Of a stretch of 64,000 bases of DNA, positions 26,620 through 35,441 are shown one piece after another. Each line of letters begins with the position of its first letter. Within the stretch, counting starts at the first letter, position 1. Where the stretch lies: contig JADKEB010000011.1 of the NCBI GenBank assembly GCA_016718205.1, positions 62,001 through 126,000 on the forward strand. Reading direction: 5' to 3'. The translations under genes were made by a program, and so were the position numbers. The notes beneath the pieces are model-generated. The model saw nothing but the letters and a program-made list of their open reading frames with translations, ran no database searches and was not told the DNA's origin. The stretch comes from Saprospiraceae bacterium (GTDB lineage: Bacteria > Bacteroidota > Bacteroidia > Chitinophagales > Saprospiraceae).

Positions 26620-27294
26620 ATGGGACTTTCTTTTCATTACAGAGGCAAACTAAAGCATGCCAGGATGCTACCTTCATTTGTGGAGGAAATAGAGGATATC
26701 TGTGAAATTTTGAATTGGAAGACATCTGTATTTGACACAGAATACCCGGAGCATAAGTTTATCAGTCCGCCCAATAATGAAGATTATGGTATCATTTTTA
26801 CGCCTCCGGAATGCGAACCGGTTTGTTTTGTCTTCGACAGTGAAGGAAATATTTATGTACCCTGGCTAAAAGATATATTAAACAAAAATGACAGCGGCGA
26901 AGTTAAAGTGATTACTGTCCAACTCAATCTTACAGATGATGGCCTGGAACCCGTAGTTTCAGAAAAGAGTGAAGGATTTGACCCCAAATTATTGGTATAT
27001 CAGGTTCATGTGAAAACACAATTTGCTGGTGCAGAAACACATATAAAGGTGATAGAACTACTGAAATACTTGAGTGGCAAGTATCTGGATGATTTTGAGT
27101 TGATTGACGAATCCAGATATTATGAAACCGGTAACATCGAATTGCTGCAGAATAAATTAAACATTATCAATGAATTTTTGGACTCTTTTCAGGAAATGCT
27201 AAATCAGGCAACAATTAAATCACCTAAGGATTTTATAAGACTTTTGAAAAAGATCAGCAGGAAACATAAAAAGAATGACGACAATCCGGAATAG
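26620..27294 (+). CDS. Conserved hypothetical protein, cytosolic
   Basis: 224 residues with no signal peptide or membrane segment. It opens MGLSFHYRGKLKHARMLPSF, then YGIIFTPPECEPVCFVFD and, near the C-terminus, a Lys-rich helical tail. I recall similar uncharacterised Bacteroidota proteins that begin with a short 'LxFHYxG' strand, but no function is known to me. The spacer before it holds the repeats described at 26286-26354. Convergent with the peroxiredoxin-like gene downstream. Confidence 0.7.
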   Translation: MGLSFHYRGKLKHARMLPSFVEEIEDICEILNWKTSVFDTEYPEHKFISPPNNEDYGIIFTPPECEPVCFVFDSEGNIYVPWLKDILNKNDSGEVKVITVQLNLTDDGLEPVVSEKSEGFDPKLLVYQVHVKTQFAGAETHIKVIELLKYLSGKYLDDFELIDESRYYETGNIELLQNKLNIINEFLDSFQEMLNQATIKSPKDFIRLLKKISRKHKKNDDNPE

Positions 27295-27348
27295 CATGGA
27301 AACATCATTTTTGACTTTCAACAATTGGATTTAGACACCTGTTTAGAA

Positions 27349-27876
27349 TCAGTGTATATGGCATACCTCTATAAATGAATCATAATCGGGTTTGTCAGCT
27401 ACTGAGTTATGAATGAAACTTTCGACTACAATTCCGTTTTTCAATAAAAATATGCCCGGCATCTGCAGTCCGTCACCAATTCGCCGGTTGTCAGGAAGCA
27501 TTTGTTTTGTTGTGGCAATCTCAAACCCCCTGATCCAGGTTTTGAGTCCGAAAAGCTGACTGAAAGATCCTTTTATAAGGCCAAAAGCAGCATAATATTT
27601 GCAATCAGGATCGCTTACATGCTCAATGTCAATGAGATTGAATTTTTTGAAATAACTTTCTGCTGTTTCAAAATCTGACATATGCACTAATACTACTTTG
27701 ATGCCTTCCTTCGAAAATTGTTGTTTTTTCTTAGATATATCAAACATGGACTCCTTGCAAAATACACAACCAAAATGCCTTAAAAACACAATTAATATAG
27801 GACTTTGGTCAGATAAGTCACTTAAGGTATTTCCTTTATTTGTTTTAATAATTGACAGTGTCTGTCGGGTTACCAT
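27349..27876 (-). CDS. Peroxiredoxin-like (AhpC/TSA, PRXL2/SelL group)
   Basis: 175 residues, thioredoxin fold. The redox site is FGCVFCKE with Cys37 and Cys40 (C-x-x-C), preceded by LIVFLRHF and followed by VVLVHMSDFETAESYF. The C-terminal part QMPGIFLLKNGIVVESF is typical of the AhpC/TSA_2 'peroxiredoxin-like' group. It probably reduces peroxides or disulfides in the cytoplasm; no export signal. A monocistronic gene after the mdh terminator. Confidence 0.85.
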   Translation of the reverse strand: MVTRQTLSIIKTNKGNTLSDLSDQSPILIVFLRHFGCVFCKESMFDISKKKQQFSKEGIKVVLVHMSDFETAESYFKKFNLIDIEHVSDPDCKYYAAFGLIKGSFSQLFGLKTWIRGFEIATTKQMLPDNRRIGDGLQMPGIFLLKNGIVVESFIHNSVADKPDYDSFIEVCHIH

Positions 27877-27944
27877 AATTTTAAAAAGCTGAGTGCCTAA
27901 TTAACCAATGGATTGGAGGAATGTTTAGTTTTTTTAGTTTAAAA

Positions 27945-27981
27945 AATAACCCGGATAAAACAATCATTTATCCGGGTTATT
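27945..27981 (-). terminator. Rho-independent terminator of mdh
   Basis: A perfect 15-bp stem, AATAACCCGGATAAA (27945-27959) against TTTATCCGGGTTATT (27967-27981), with a 7-base loop. On the minus strand it is followed by a run of six T. It lies 26 bases after the mdh stop. Confidence 0.9.
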
Positions 27982-28007
27982 CCTAACTATTATTCCTAAC
28001 TATCTAT

Positions 28008-28934
28008 TTACATTTTATCAAAGACGTCCATTACTTCTTTGACAGCAGCTGCAGATTCGTGAAGAAGCTTTTTCTCTTCTTTATTCAGTTTTAACTCAAT
28101 GATACGCTCGATACCGTTCTTACCTAATTTTGCAGGCACACCTACAAAAATGTCATTTAATCCATATTGACCTGTAAGTTGTGCGCATACCGGAAATATT
28201 CTGTTTTCATTTTTTACAATAGCCTCTACCATCTGAGCAGCAGCAGCACCTGGAGCATACCAAGCTGACGTACCCATTAGTTTTACTAATTCACCACCAC
28301 CTGATTTAGTCCTTTCTATTATGGCATCCAAGGCTTTGGGTTTTACCAGTTCTGTGACCGGAATTCCACTTACTGTGGTATACCTTGGTAATGGCACCAT
28401 AGTATCACCATGGCCACCCATGAGCACTGCTTGAATATCTTTTGGAGACACATTGAGCTCAGTAGCAAGAAATGCTCTGTATCTTGCAGTATCTAATATA
28501 CCCGCCATACCAAAAACTCTTGAACTCTTGATTCCGGCAGCCTTGAATGCAGCGTATGTCATTACATCAAGCGGATTGGATACGACAATGATGATAGGGT
28601 TTTTTGAATGTTCCAATACAGATTTAACTACTGAAGTCACGATATTTGCATTGGTAGAGATCAAATCGTCTCTGCTCATACCTGGTTTACGGGGAATTCC
28701 GGCAGTAATCACAACGATATCCGAATTTTTGGTGTCTTTGTAATCACTTGTGCCAATAAGTTTTGTGCTGTAACTGTCGATAGGTGCCTGCTGCCAAGTA
28801 TCGAGTGCTTTTCCTCTTGCGAGATCCCCTACGATATCTACAAGGACGATTTCATTTACAATGTCCCGATGTGCCAATACATTAGCCACAGTTGCTCCAA
28901 CATTTCCAGCTCCAATTACGGTAACTTTACTCAT
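28008..28934 (-). CDS. mdh: Malate dehydrogenase
   Basis: 308 residues, LDH-like MDH. NAD-binding GAGNVGATVA (8-17) and the acidic end LVDIVGD; substrate arginines in GIPRKPGMSRDDL (Arg81/87 region); catalytic His in MGGHGDTMVPLP. Interconverts malate and oxaloacetate in the TCA cycle. Length and motifs are ordinary. It is followed by a strong intrinsic terminator, so it is probably transcribed alone. Confidence 0.95.
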   Translation of the reverse strand: MSKVTVIGAGNVGATVANVLAHRDIVNEIVLVDIVGDLARGKALDTWQQAPIDSYSTKLIGTSDYKDTKNSDIVVITAGIPRKPGMSRDDLISTNANIVTSVVKSVLEHSKNPIIIVVSNPLDVMTYAAFKAAGIKSSRVFGMAGILDTARYRAFLATELNVSPKDIQAVLMGGHGDTMVPLPRYTTVSGIPVTELVKPKALDAIIERTKSGGGELVKLMGTSAWYAPGAAAAQMVEAIVKNENRIFPVCAQLTGQYGLNDIFVGVPAKLGKNGIERIIELKLNKEEKKLLHESAAAVKEVMDVFDKM

Positions 28935-29176
28935 GATATTATATATTTAAAAATTTGATAATAATCGTTTAAAAAATATTTTACAAGACTCTTTTATTAA
29001 CTGAATAAACAAAATTTTATTTTAATTTTTTATCCAAATTTAAGGCCGTAAACTCAAATATTTTAATAAAGAACAAAATACGATAGATAATAATGCAGCA
29101 TCTAAAAAAAATCTTCTATTTCACAACTTTTTGCACCTGCAAATTTACAAAGCATTGAGAAATATAAAAAATCTAA

Positions 29177-29455
29177 GAGTATGTTTAATTTTTTATGTTT
29201 GAGCGAAAGTCAGGAAATTTAATTTTGGACAACATAGCCTTATCTTCGTTTGTCAAAGTCTTACCTGACTTTGACGGAACCTATCTTACGGTCTCTGACC
29301 GGTTGTAAAATATAGTCTCCGGTCTTGAGCAGTCAGAAAATCAGAGACTTTGGCCAACACCACCAGTCAGAGACCGTAAGAATCGAGTAAAATACTTTAC
29401 TAAAAATATGTTTTCATGTATGAGTGAAAGTAGGCAAATTTAATTTTAGACAAGA
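29177..29455. repeat. MITE family A, degenerate copy 4
   Basis: GAGTATGTTTAATTTTTTATG begins at 29177 directly after TAA (29174-29176), followed by the end-B sequence GAAATTTAATTTTGGACAAC-like and the shared core starting GTCAAAGTC at 29252. A second, degenerate end-B motif (AAGTAGGCAAATTTAATTTT) near 29429 is in the same orientation instead of inverted, so the copy is rearranged and has no proper right end. No ORF in the 678-base gap between mdh and mce. Confidence 0.6.
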
Positions 29456-29612
29456 TGGCTGAGTGGTTTTTACAATGACGAAAATAATACAAAATTTACC
29501 ACTTGCAGCCAAATAGTAAAAATTCAATGTTACTATAAGGATCCACCAAAATTGGTTTGAAATAGACAGGAATTATTTTACCTTTGACGTCAAGTTATAA
29601 AAATCAATTATT

Positions 29613-30017
29613 ATGCTAAAAATAGAACATTTAGGCATTGCTGTCAGAGATCTTGAAGCAGCTGAAATCATTTATGAAAAACTGCTTAACACCAAGTCTT
29701 ACAAAAGAGAAGAAGTGGCATCAGAACACGTGATTACATCTTTTTTTCAAAACGGACCAAACAAAGTGGAGTTGCTGGTTGCCACCAATGAGCAAAGTGC
29801 CATTCATAAATACATCGAAAAGAAAGGTGAAGGTATCCATCATGTAGCATTTGCTGTGGATGATATATATGCAGAAATGGAAAGGCTGCGGTCTGAGGGA
29901 TTCGTCCTGCTAAACGAGCAGCCAAAAAGAGGGGCTGACAATAAACTGGTTTGTTTTGTGCATCCCAAAGGTACCAATGGTGTATTGCTGGAATTGTGTC
30001 AGGATATAAAGCCATAA
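29613..30017 (+). CDS. mce: Methylmalonyl-CoA epimerase
   Basis: 134 residues, glyoxalase/VOC fold: IEHLGIAVRDLEAAE at the start (metal-binding His), KVELLVA, GEGIHHVAFAVDD with the second His pair, and the C-terminal GVLLELCQ with the Glu ligand. It converts (S)- to (R)-methylmalonyl-CoA (or the reverse) in propionate and succinyl-CoA metabolism. The TSUP gene starts 16 bases downstream. No mutase gene is in the window. Confidence 0.92.
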   Translation: MLKIEHLGIAVRDLEAAEIIYEKLLNTKSYKREEVASEHVITSFFQNGPNKVELLVATNEQSAIHKYIEKKGEGIHHVAFAVDDIYAEMERLRSEGFVLLNEQPKRGADNKLVCFVHPKGTNGVLLELCQDIKP

Positions 30018-30033
30018 TTAATTATATAATTAG

Positions 30034-30801
30034 GTGCAATTAACAATCTTTGAATATGGTCTTGCTATGTCTGGTAGCTTTCTGGCAGGAGTTATTAACA
30101 CACTTGCCGGAAATGGTTCTGTAATTACACTGAGCTTGCTGACTGATCTTATAGGTTTGCCTGCAAATATGGCAAATGGCACTAATAGAGTTGGTGTTTT
30201 GCTTCAGACAATTGGTAGTAGTTCAGGATTCGCAAAAAATCAACTGATAGACTATTCCAAATCCAAGACTATCATTATTCTGACTATTGTTGGTGCTATA
30301 GGCGGCGTTATGGCAGCTGTCATGGTATCGAATGAACAATTTTTATTTATTTTTAAGTACCTGATGCTGGTGATGTTGCTGGTGATACTTGTGAAGCCTG
30401 AAAGGTGGCTCATGCCTACTCACCTGAAGCATGTTTCGAAGTGGATTTCTATTCCTGCATTTTTACTGTTGGGTTTTTATGGAGGATTCATTCAGATGGG
30501 TATGGGTATATTTTTTCTTGCAGTGACAGTTTTGATTTCAGGGTATAGTATTATGGAAGCCAACGCAATTAAAACATTAGTAACCGCGATATATACTTCA
30601 ATTGTGCTGGCCATTTTTCATTTTAAAGGCTTGGTCAATTGGGAAACAGGGCTTATTATGGCAATAGGCCAGACATTGGGAGGATATCTCACCGCAGCAT
30701 ACGCGTCTAAATGGAAAGATATCGATATTTGGGCATACAGGTTGCTTATTATTATTATTATCTTTGCCATTCTTATGCAATTTAAAATTATAAAACTCTA
30801 A
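30034..30801 (+). CDS. TSUP family permease (TauE/SafE)
   Basis: 255 residues with about eight membrane helices. The N-terminal repeat carries GSFLAGVINTLAGNGSVITL and the second half LLLGFYGGFIQMGMGIFFL, the paired G-rich signatures of TauE/SafE transporters. The start is GTG at 30034, or the ATG at 30067 (MSGSFLAG), which keeps the first helix. It may move sulfite, sulfonate or another organic anion; the substrate is unknown. Follows mce closely, so probably co-transcribed. Confidence 0.87.
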   Translation: MQLTIFEYGLAMSGSFLAGVINTLAGNGSVITLSLLTDLIGLPANMANGTNRVGVLLQTIGSSSGFAKNQLIDYSKSKTIIILTIVGAIGGVMAAVMVSNEQFLFIFKYLMLVMLLVILVKPERWLMPTHLKHVSKWISIPAFLLLGFYGGFIQMGMGIFFLAVTVLISGYSIMEANAIKTLVTAIYTSIVLAIFHFKGLVNWETGLIMAIGQTLGGYLTAAYASKWKDIDIWAYRLLIIIIIFAILMQFKIIKL

Positions 30802-30880
30802 TAAGGACATCCAATAAAACCAGGAAATAAATAAAAATAAACGTATTAGCTTTTTAACCAATTACATAAATCAAACAGAA

Positions 30881-32086
30881 ATGATGACATACAAAAATTT
30901 AGTTTTTATATTCGGAATATTGGCAGTTTTGGTACTTTCGTCATGTGCCGGTGGTAAAAATCTTATAAATAAACAGTTTTTGAAAGATGAATACCTGAAA
31001 AGTGTCGCTTCAAATCCGGACCACGAAGTACAAATCATATATACAAGTGTCAACAAAAAGAATAAAACATTTACATCATATACCTACAATGTTGACCCTT
31101 CAAAATACTTCTATCCGGCAAGTACTGTAAAAATGCCTGTAGCTATCCTTGCATTGCAAAAAATCAATGAAATCAAAGGTACCGGAATTGACATCAACAG
31201 GAAAGATAATATGCTAACCGGGGCTTTCCGGCCTAATCAGACGCCTTCATTCGTTGATGAAACCACAGAAAGCCGGCAGCCTAATATTGAGAGGTATATT
31301 CAAAAGCTATTTGCGGTAAGTGATAACAATGCTTACAATCGACTGTACGAATTTTTGGGCCAGGATTATATCAATCAAACCCTCAGATCCAAAGGCGCAT
31401 TTACCAATTCAATCATCAATCACAGACTCAGTATTCCCAATCTTACTCCTGAAGATAACAGGCATACCAATGATATACGTTTTTTTAGAAATAATAGTAT
31501 GCTGTATGATAATAAAGGAACTTCATCAGAGATAGTATGGAAGCACGCTGCACAAAATGCTGTAAAAGGAGTAGGATATCTCGATGCAAAAGATAGTTTA
31601 GTCAATCAACCATTTGACTTTACTATGAAAAACTTTTACAATCTGAAAGATATGGAAGGCACATTGCAACGTATCATCTTGCCGGATTTTTTCCCTACTA
31701 ATCAAAGATTTGACATTACCGCTGACGACTATGAATTTTTGAAAAAAAGTATGTCTGACTTACCTAAGACCTATAAATTTTATCAAAACGATACAACCTA
31801 TTATGACAGTTATGTGAAGTTTTTAATGTTTGGGGACAATAAGGCTCCCATGCCTGAAAACATCAAAATTTACAACAAAGTAGGCAATGCTTACGGATAT
31901 CTGATTGATTGTGCTTACATTGAAGATACATCCAAAGATATCGGATTTTTCCTTACTGCTGTGATCCACGTAAATAAAAACAAAATCTACAATGATGGAA
32001 AGTATGAGTACAATGAGATAGGATTACCATTTTTGGCGAAATTGGGGAAGGTTGTATATGAATATGAATTAAAAAATAAAAAATGA
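30881..32086 (+). CDS. Serine hydrolase, class A beta-lactamase-related, lipoprotein
   Basis: 401 residues. Lipobox VLSSC (Cys22). The serine-hydrolase site is S81-T-V-K84 in PASTVKMPVA, and S147-D-N149 in AVSDNNAYN. The third motif appears as KVG (IYNKVGNAYG) where class A beta-lactamases have KTG. Such changes suggest a peptidase or esterase rather than a drug-hydrolysing beta-lactamase. Anchored in the envelope. No resistance context. Confidence 0.85.
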   Translation: MMTYKNLVFIFGILAVLVLSSCAGGKNLINKQFLKDEYLKSVASNPDHEVQIIYTSVNKKNKTFTSYTYNVDPSKYFYPASTVKMPVAILALQKINEIKGTGIDINRKDNMLTGAFRPNQTPSFVDETTESRQPNIERYIQKLFAVSDNNAYNRLYEFLGQDYINQTLRSKGAFTNSIINHRLSIPNLTPEDNRHTNDIRFFRNNSMLYDNKGTSSEIVWKHAAQNAVKGVGYLDAKDSLVNQPFDFTMKNFYNLKDMEGTLQRIILPDFFPTNQRFDITADDYEFLKKSMSDLPKTYKFYQNDTTYYDSYVKFLMFGDNKAPMPENIKIYNKVGNAYGYLIDCAYIEDTSKDIGFFLTAVIHVNKNKIYNDGKYEYNEIGLPFLAKLGKVVYEYELKNKK

Positions 32087-32113
32087 TGTAACCCATAAAA
32101 TAATCGTTATCAT

Positions 32114-32935
32114 ATGTTATCTTCTGTCATTGACTTTTTTGAAAACCTGACGTCTTTACATAAATTTCTATGGATAGTCGGATGTTTGTCCTTTTTTTGG
32201 ATAATGGAAGGTATTTATCCGCTCGTTCGGTTCAAATATGACAAATGGAACCATAGTAGAGTGAATCTAATACTCTTAGTGACCACCATTGTTATAAATT
32301 TATTTTTTGGAATAGCTACAACCGGTATTTTTGAGTGGACAAAAGATACACAATTTGGGGTATTATATCTCGTTGACTGGCCACTGTGGTTAGAATTGCT
32401 GATTGCTGTGATGGCCCTGGACCTCATCGCCCAATACCTGGCCCATTTTCTATTGCATAAGGTAAGCTTCATGTGGAGATTCCATATGGTACATCATAGC
32501 GATACAGCTGTTGATGTGACCACAGGAACACGTCATCATCCTGGAGATTTCATGATTAGAGAGTTGTTTTCATTGGTTACTATTCTTATCATGGGGATGC
32601 CGGTAGCCTTTTACCTGATTTACAGGATATCAACAGTGTTTTTTACTTATTTGACACATGCTAATATCAATATTCCCGTAAGTATTGACAAGGTGATCAG
32701 TTGGGTTTTCATATCGCCCCATATGCACAAATTTCACCATCACTTTGAGCGACCATGGACGGATACCAATTATGGAAATATTTTTTCTTTTTGGGATCGC
32801 ATTTTTGGTACTATGGTGTATGATGATCCAAGAAAAATCATCTATGGCCTTGACGTCACTGACGGAAGTAAGTCTGAGAATCTCTCATACCAGTTGAAGG
32901 TTCCATTTGACAAAAGAATAAAGACGGATTATTAA
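32114..32935 (+). CDS. Sterol desaturase/fatty acid hydroxylase family membrane protein
   Basis: 273 residues with four to five membrane helices and the three histidine clusters HFLLHK, HMVHH and HMHKFHHH that bind a di-iron centre. Members hydroxylate or desaturate lipids, carotenoids or sterol-like molecules. A carotenoid link is possible, since crtY is in the window, but not shown. It starts 28 bases after the serine hydrolase gene on the same strand. Confidence 0.9.
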   Translation: MLSSVIDFFENLTSLHKFLWIVGCLSFFWIMEGIYPLVRFKYDKWNHSRVNLILLVTTIVINLFFGIATTGIFEWTKDTQFGVLYLVDWPLWLELLIAVMALDLIAQYLAHFLLHKVSFMWRFHMVHHSDTAVDVTTGTRHHPGDFMIRELFSLVTILIMGMPVAFYLIYRISTVFFTYLTHANINIPVSIDKVISWVFISPHMHKFHHHFERPWTDTNYGNIFSFWDRIFGTMVYDDPRKIIYGLDVTDGSKSENLSYQLKVPFDKRIKTDY

Positions 32936-32972
32936 AAACAAATCTCAAATATATCCAAATAGGATATCTTAA

Positions 32973-33132
32973 GAGTATGTTTAAAATTTATCCTTTAGCA
33001 ATAAAATGTTTTATTTTGGCTACAAATTCGTTAAATTTTTCGTCGAATTGCCCACATTCGACTGCAAAATTTGCCTCTTTTCGCTCAAAATAACTCCATT
33101 TTATTATCCAAAAACAAAATTTAAACATACTC
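32973..33132. mobile_element. MITE family A, short copy 5
   Basis: 160 bp, from GAGTATGTTTAAAATTTATC to AAAATTTAAACATACTC, flanked by TAA on both sides (32970-32972 and 33133-33135). No ORF. Its right flank lies one base before the csaA-like ATG at 33137, so it supplies most of that gene's 5' leader. The left end matches the partial copy at 60723. Confidence 0.85.
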
Positions 33133-33136
33133 TAAT

Positions 33137-33474
33137 ATGTACCATACACTTAGCTGGCCAGAATTTGAAAAAGTAGAAATGCATGTCGGTACTATCCTGA
33201 CTGCTGAAGATTTTCCCAAAGCTAAAAGTCCGGCGTATAAACTCACCATCGATTTCGGACTACTGGGTATAAAAAGAGTTCTGCACAAATTACAAAACTG
33301 TACAGTAAGGAAGAGTTACCAGGCAAGCAGATCATCGCTGTTACTAACTTTCCACCCAAACAGATAGCCGATTTTATGTCTGAATGTCTAGTGCTGGGCG
33401 CTGTAGGACCCGACAAGGAGGTGACACTACTGAGTGCAGACAAAGATGTAGTAAATGGATTGAGAATTGCATAA
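33137..33474 (+). pseudogene. CsaA-like tRNA-binding domain protein with a frameshift
   Basis: The opening WPEFEKVEMHVGTILTAEDF and AYKLTIDFG are typical of CsaA/tRNA-binding (OB-fold) chaperone-like proteins. After GIK the frame leaves register; the +1-shifted frame resumes SSAQITKLYSKEEL, then QIIAVTNFPPKQIADF and VNGLRIA with a TAA at 33472-33474. One missing A in the A run at 33271-33275 explains it. Restored length is about 112 residues, normal for the family. Sequencing error or real mutation cannot be told apart here. Confidence 0.8.
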
Positions 33475-33515
33475 AAACTATTTCGGATTGTCTCGCCTGT
33501 AACTATTTTAATGCA

Positions 33516-34790
33516 CTATCCATTGCCTGCACTGAATTCATGTTTTGTGCCGCTTTTGACTACCCTGACTTCATCAATTTTGGTTTCTGTACGGGAGATG
33601 ATCTCAAAGCAGAAATTGCCCAACTCTATACTTTCACCCACTTCAGGGATGCTGCCATGGGTCATGACGATGTATCCTGATAATGTTACATATTCTTCTT
33701 CGGGAAAGTCAAGATTTTCATATTTACTATTGAGATAAGATAACTCGAGACGCCCTGAAAATATGTACTCATTTTCGGAAATCATTTTTTCTGTAAAATC
33801 TTCCTCATCGTGCTCGTCTGCTATTTCTCCAAAGATTTCTTCAAGGATGTCTTCCAGCGTGATGATACCGGCTGTGCCCCCAAATTCGTCGACTACACAG
33901 GCAATATTTGAACCGCCTTTGATAAATTTATACATCAGATCCTGCACATTCATCACATCAGGGACAAAGTCCAGGTCCATGATATTTCTTTTGAGCGATG
34001 TGATATTTTTAAATAGTTGCTGATGATGGAAGTACCCAATGATATTTTCAACATCACCATCAGCTACAATGAGGCGCAAATGTTTTGAGTTGACAAAGAC
34101 TTCTTTTACCGTATTGAGGTCGTCATTTTTATCAACAAAGACAATTTCATTTCTAGGTACCATACAGTCTCTGACCCTGAGTTGATTCAGGTTAAGGGCA
34201 TTGGTCAAAATCTCTTTATCAATTTCTTTTTCTTCATTTACATTGGTATTGATATAGTGTTCAAGATCCAGTTTGGTAATGTTATTTCCGTCATCGGTCT
34301 GAACTTTGCCGAAAACGACCCGTATGATCAGATTGGATATTTTAGTAAGGATCCAACTGGGTACCAATAGTATCCAACTGAAAAATTTAAGAGGTGGCGC
34401 AAGTCTGTAAATCAGTTCATTGGCATATAGCCTGAATATCGTTTTAGGAATAAACTCACCTAATATCAATATGATGATCGTGAGAATGATAGTTGTGATA
34501 AATGTGACTGCAAATACACTACCCGGTATGATCATCGTAATCAAAGGAGAAATAATGGAACTGAGCAGCATCGTATAAAGCACTAAGACTATATTGTTTC
34601 CAACTAACATAGTGCTTAAAAATGATTTGGGATCTTTGTATAGGTTGGTCAGAATCTGACCACGTTTTGACCCTTTGTTTTTTAATACTTCGATCCCGAG
34701 TCTATTAGCAGATAGGTAGGCGATCTCTGATCCTGAAAAGAAGGCAGACAGGATAATAGTGACCAAAACAAGCACAATAGTAATGAACAT
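33516..34790 (-). CDS. CNNM/CBS/CorC membrane protein (hemolysin family)
   Basis: 424 residues. The N-terminal DUF21/CNNM domain has four helices (ILSAFFSGSEIAYLSANR; MLVGNNIVLVLY), then a CBS pair (RDCMVPRNEIVFVDK; DLDFVPDVMNVQDLM) and a C-terminal CorC_HlyC domain (YVTLSGYIVMTHGSIPEVGE). Relatives export or sense Mg2+/Co2+; the GldE subgroup supports gliding. It lies downstream of lptC, a gene order I recall as common in Bacteroidota. Has its own -7 box just upstream. Confidence 0.9.
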   Translation of the reverse strand: MFITIVLVLVTIILSAFFSGSEIAYLSANRLGIEVLKNKGSKRGQILTNLYKDPKSFLSTMLVGNNIVLVLYTMLLSSIISPLITMIIPGSVFAVTFITTIILTIIILILGEFIPKTIFRLYANELIYRLAPPLKFFSWILLVPSWILTKISNLIIRVVFGKVQTDDGNNITKLDLEHYINTNVNEEKEIDKEILTNALNLNQLRVRDCMVPRNEIVFVDKNDDLNTVKEVFVNSKHLRLIVADGDVENIIGYFHHQQLFKNITSLKRNIMDLDFVPDVMNVQDLMYKFIKGGSNIACVVDEFGGTAGIITLEDILEEIFGEIADEHDEEDFTEKMISENEYIFSGRLELSYLNSKYENLDFPEEEYVTLSGYIVMTHGSIPEVGESIELGNFCFEIISRTETKIDEVRVVKSGTKHEFSAGNG

Positions 34791-34807
34791 AACTGTTTAT
34801 TTCGGTG

Positions 34808-34815
34808 CAAAGTTA
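34808..34815 (-). promoter_or_regulatory. Predicted -7 box for the CNNM/CorC gene
   Basis: TAACTTTG on the minus strand is a perfect TAnnTTTG box, 18 bases upstream of the ATG at 34790. No TTTG at -33 was seen. It suggests that this gene can be transcribed separately from lptC. Confidence 0.45.
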
Positions 34816-34862
34816 GTTATGTTGGGGTTTATATTGGAGAAATTGCAGTTTATTTTTTATTG

Positions 34863-35441
34863 TCAATCCAGTACCGGAACTATTTCAGACACATTTATTT
34901 TTCCCTGCACTTTTTTCTTGATTTCAAAACGTGTAAAATCCTGATTTGCTTTAAATCCAAAGCCATAGGTAGTATCTCCCTTAATTGGATTGGTGATACG
35001 CACCAGTTTTTCAGTGTATACTATGCGTTCTATTTCATCAAATATCAATTCTGATGTTTCAATTTTTTTATTTTCATTATCATAACATGTGACATTTCCT
35101 TTGGCTATGATTTTTTTGATTTTATCATCTCTCACAGCTGACTCCGCTTTTATCCAGCTTTTGACCACCTTATTTTTTTCAAGAAACTCAAGTAAAATAC
35201 CTTTGGGAAATACATCTTTTGAGTTGCCGGGCTCGTTGTATCTTTCCATTACAGGGGCATGGATGATGACTTTGACCACGGCAGAGTCACTGTATATGAT
35301 ACGAATATTTTTTCCTCTTTCGATTCCGGAACGGATGTCCGCGGCAAGGAGTTCGTCAATTTCTTGGGGTTTGTTGCTACATGAATACAATGAAAGCATG
35401 GTCAAACCAAGTAAAAAGGCGGTTTTTACTACATACTTCAT
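34863..35441 (-). CDS. lptC: LPS export periplasmic protein LptC
   Basis: 192 residues. A lipobox-like LSLYSC (Cys21) replaces the single N-terminal membrane helix of proteobacterial LptC. The body (IIYSDSAVVKVIIHAPVMERY, KGILLEFLE, GNVTCYDNENKKIETSEL) matches the LptC beta-jellyroll that passes lipopolysaccharide from LptB2FG to LptA. Its ATG shares one base with the stop of the upstream T9SS cargo gene (TAATG), indicating translational coupling. Confidence 0.85.
   Translation of the reverse strand: MKYVVKTAFLLGLTMLSLYSCSNKPQEIDELLAADIRSGIERGKNIRIIYSDSAVVKVIIHAPVMERYNEPGNSKDVFPKGILLEFLEKNKVVKSWIKAESAVRDDKIKKIIAKGNVTCYDNENKKIETSELIFDEIERIVYTEKLVRITNPIKGDTTYGFGFKANQDFTRFEIKKKVQGKINVSEIVPVLD

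Noticed and set aside
30881..32086. Beta-lactam resistance gene
   Set aside because: The KTG motif reads KVG, the overall pattern is of related serine hydrolases, and no resistance context exists.
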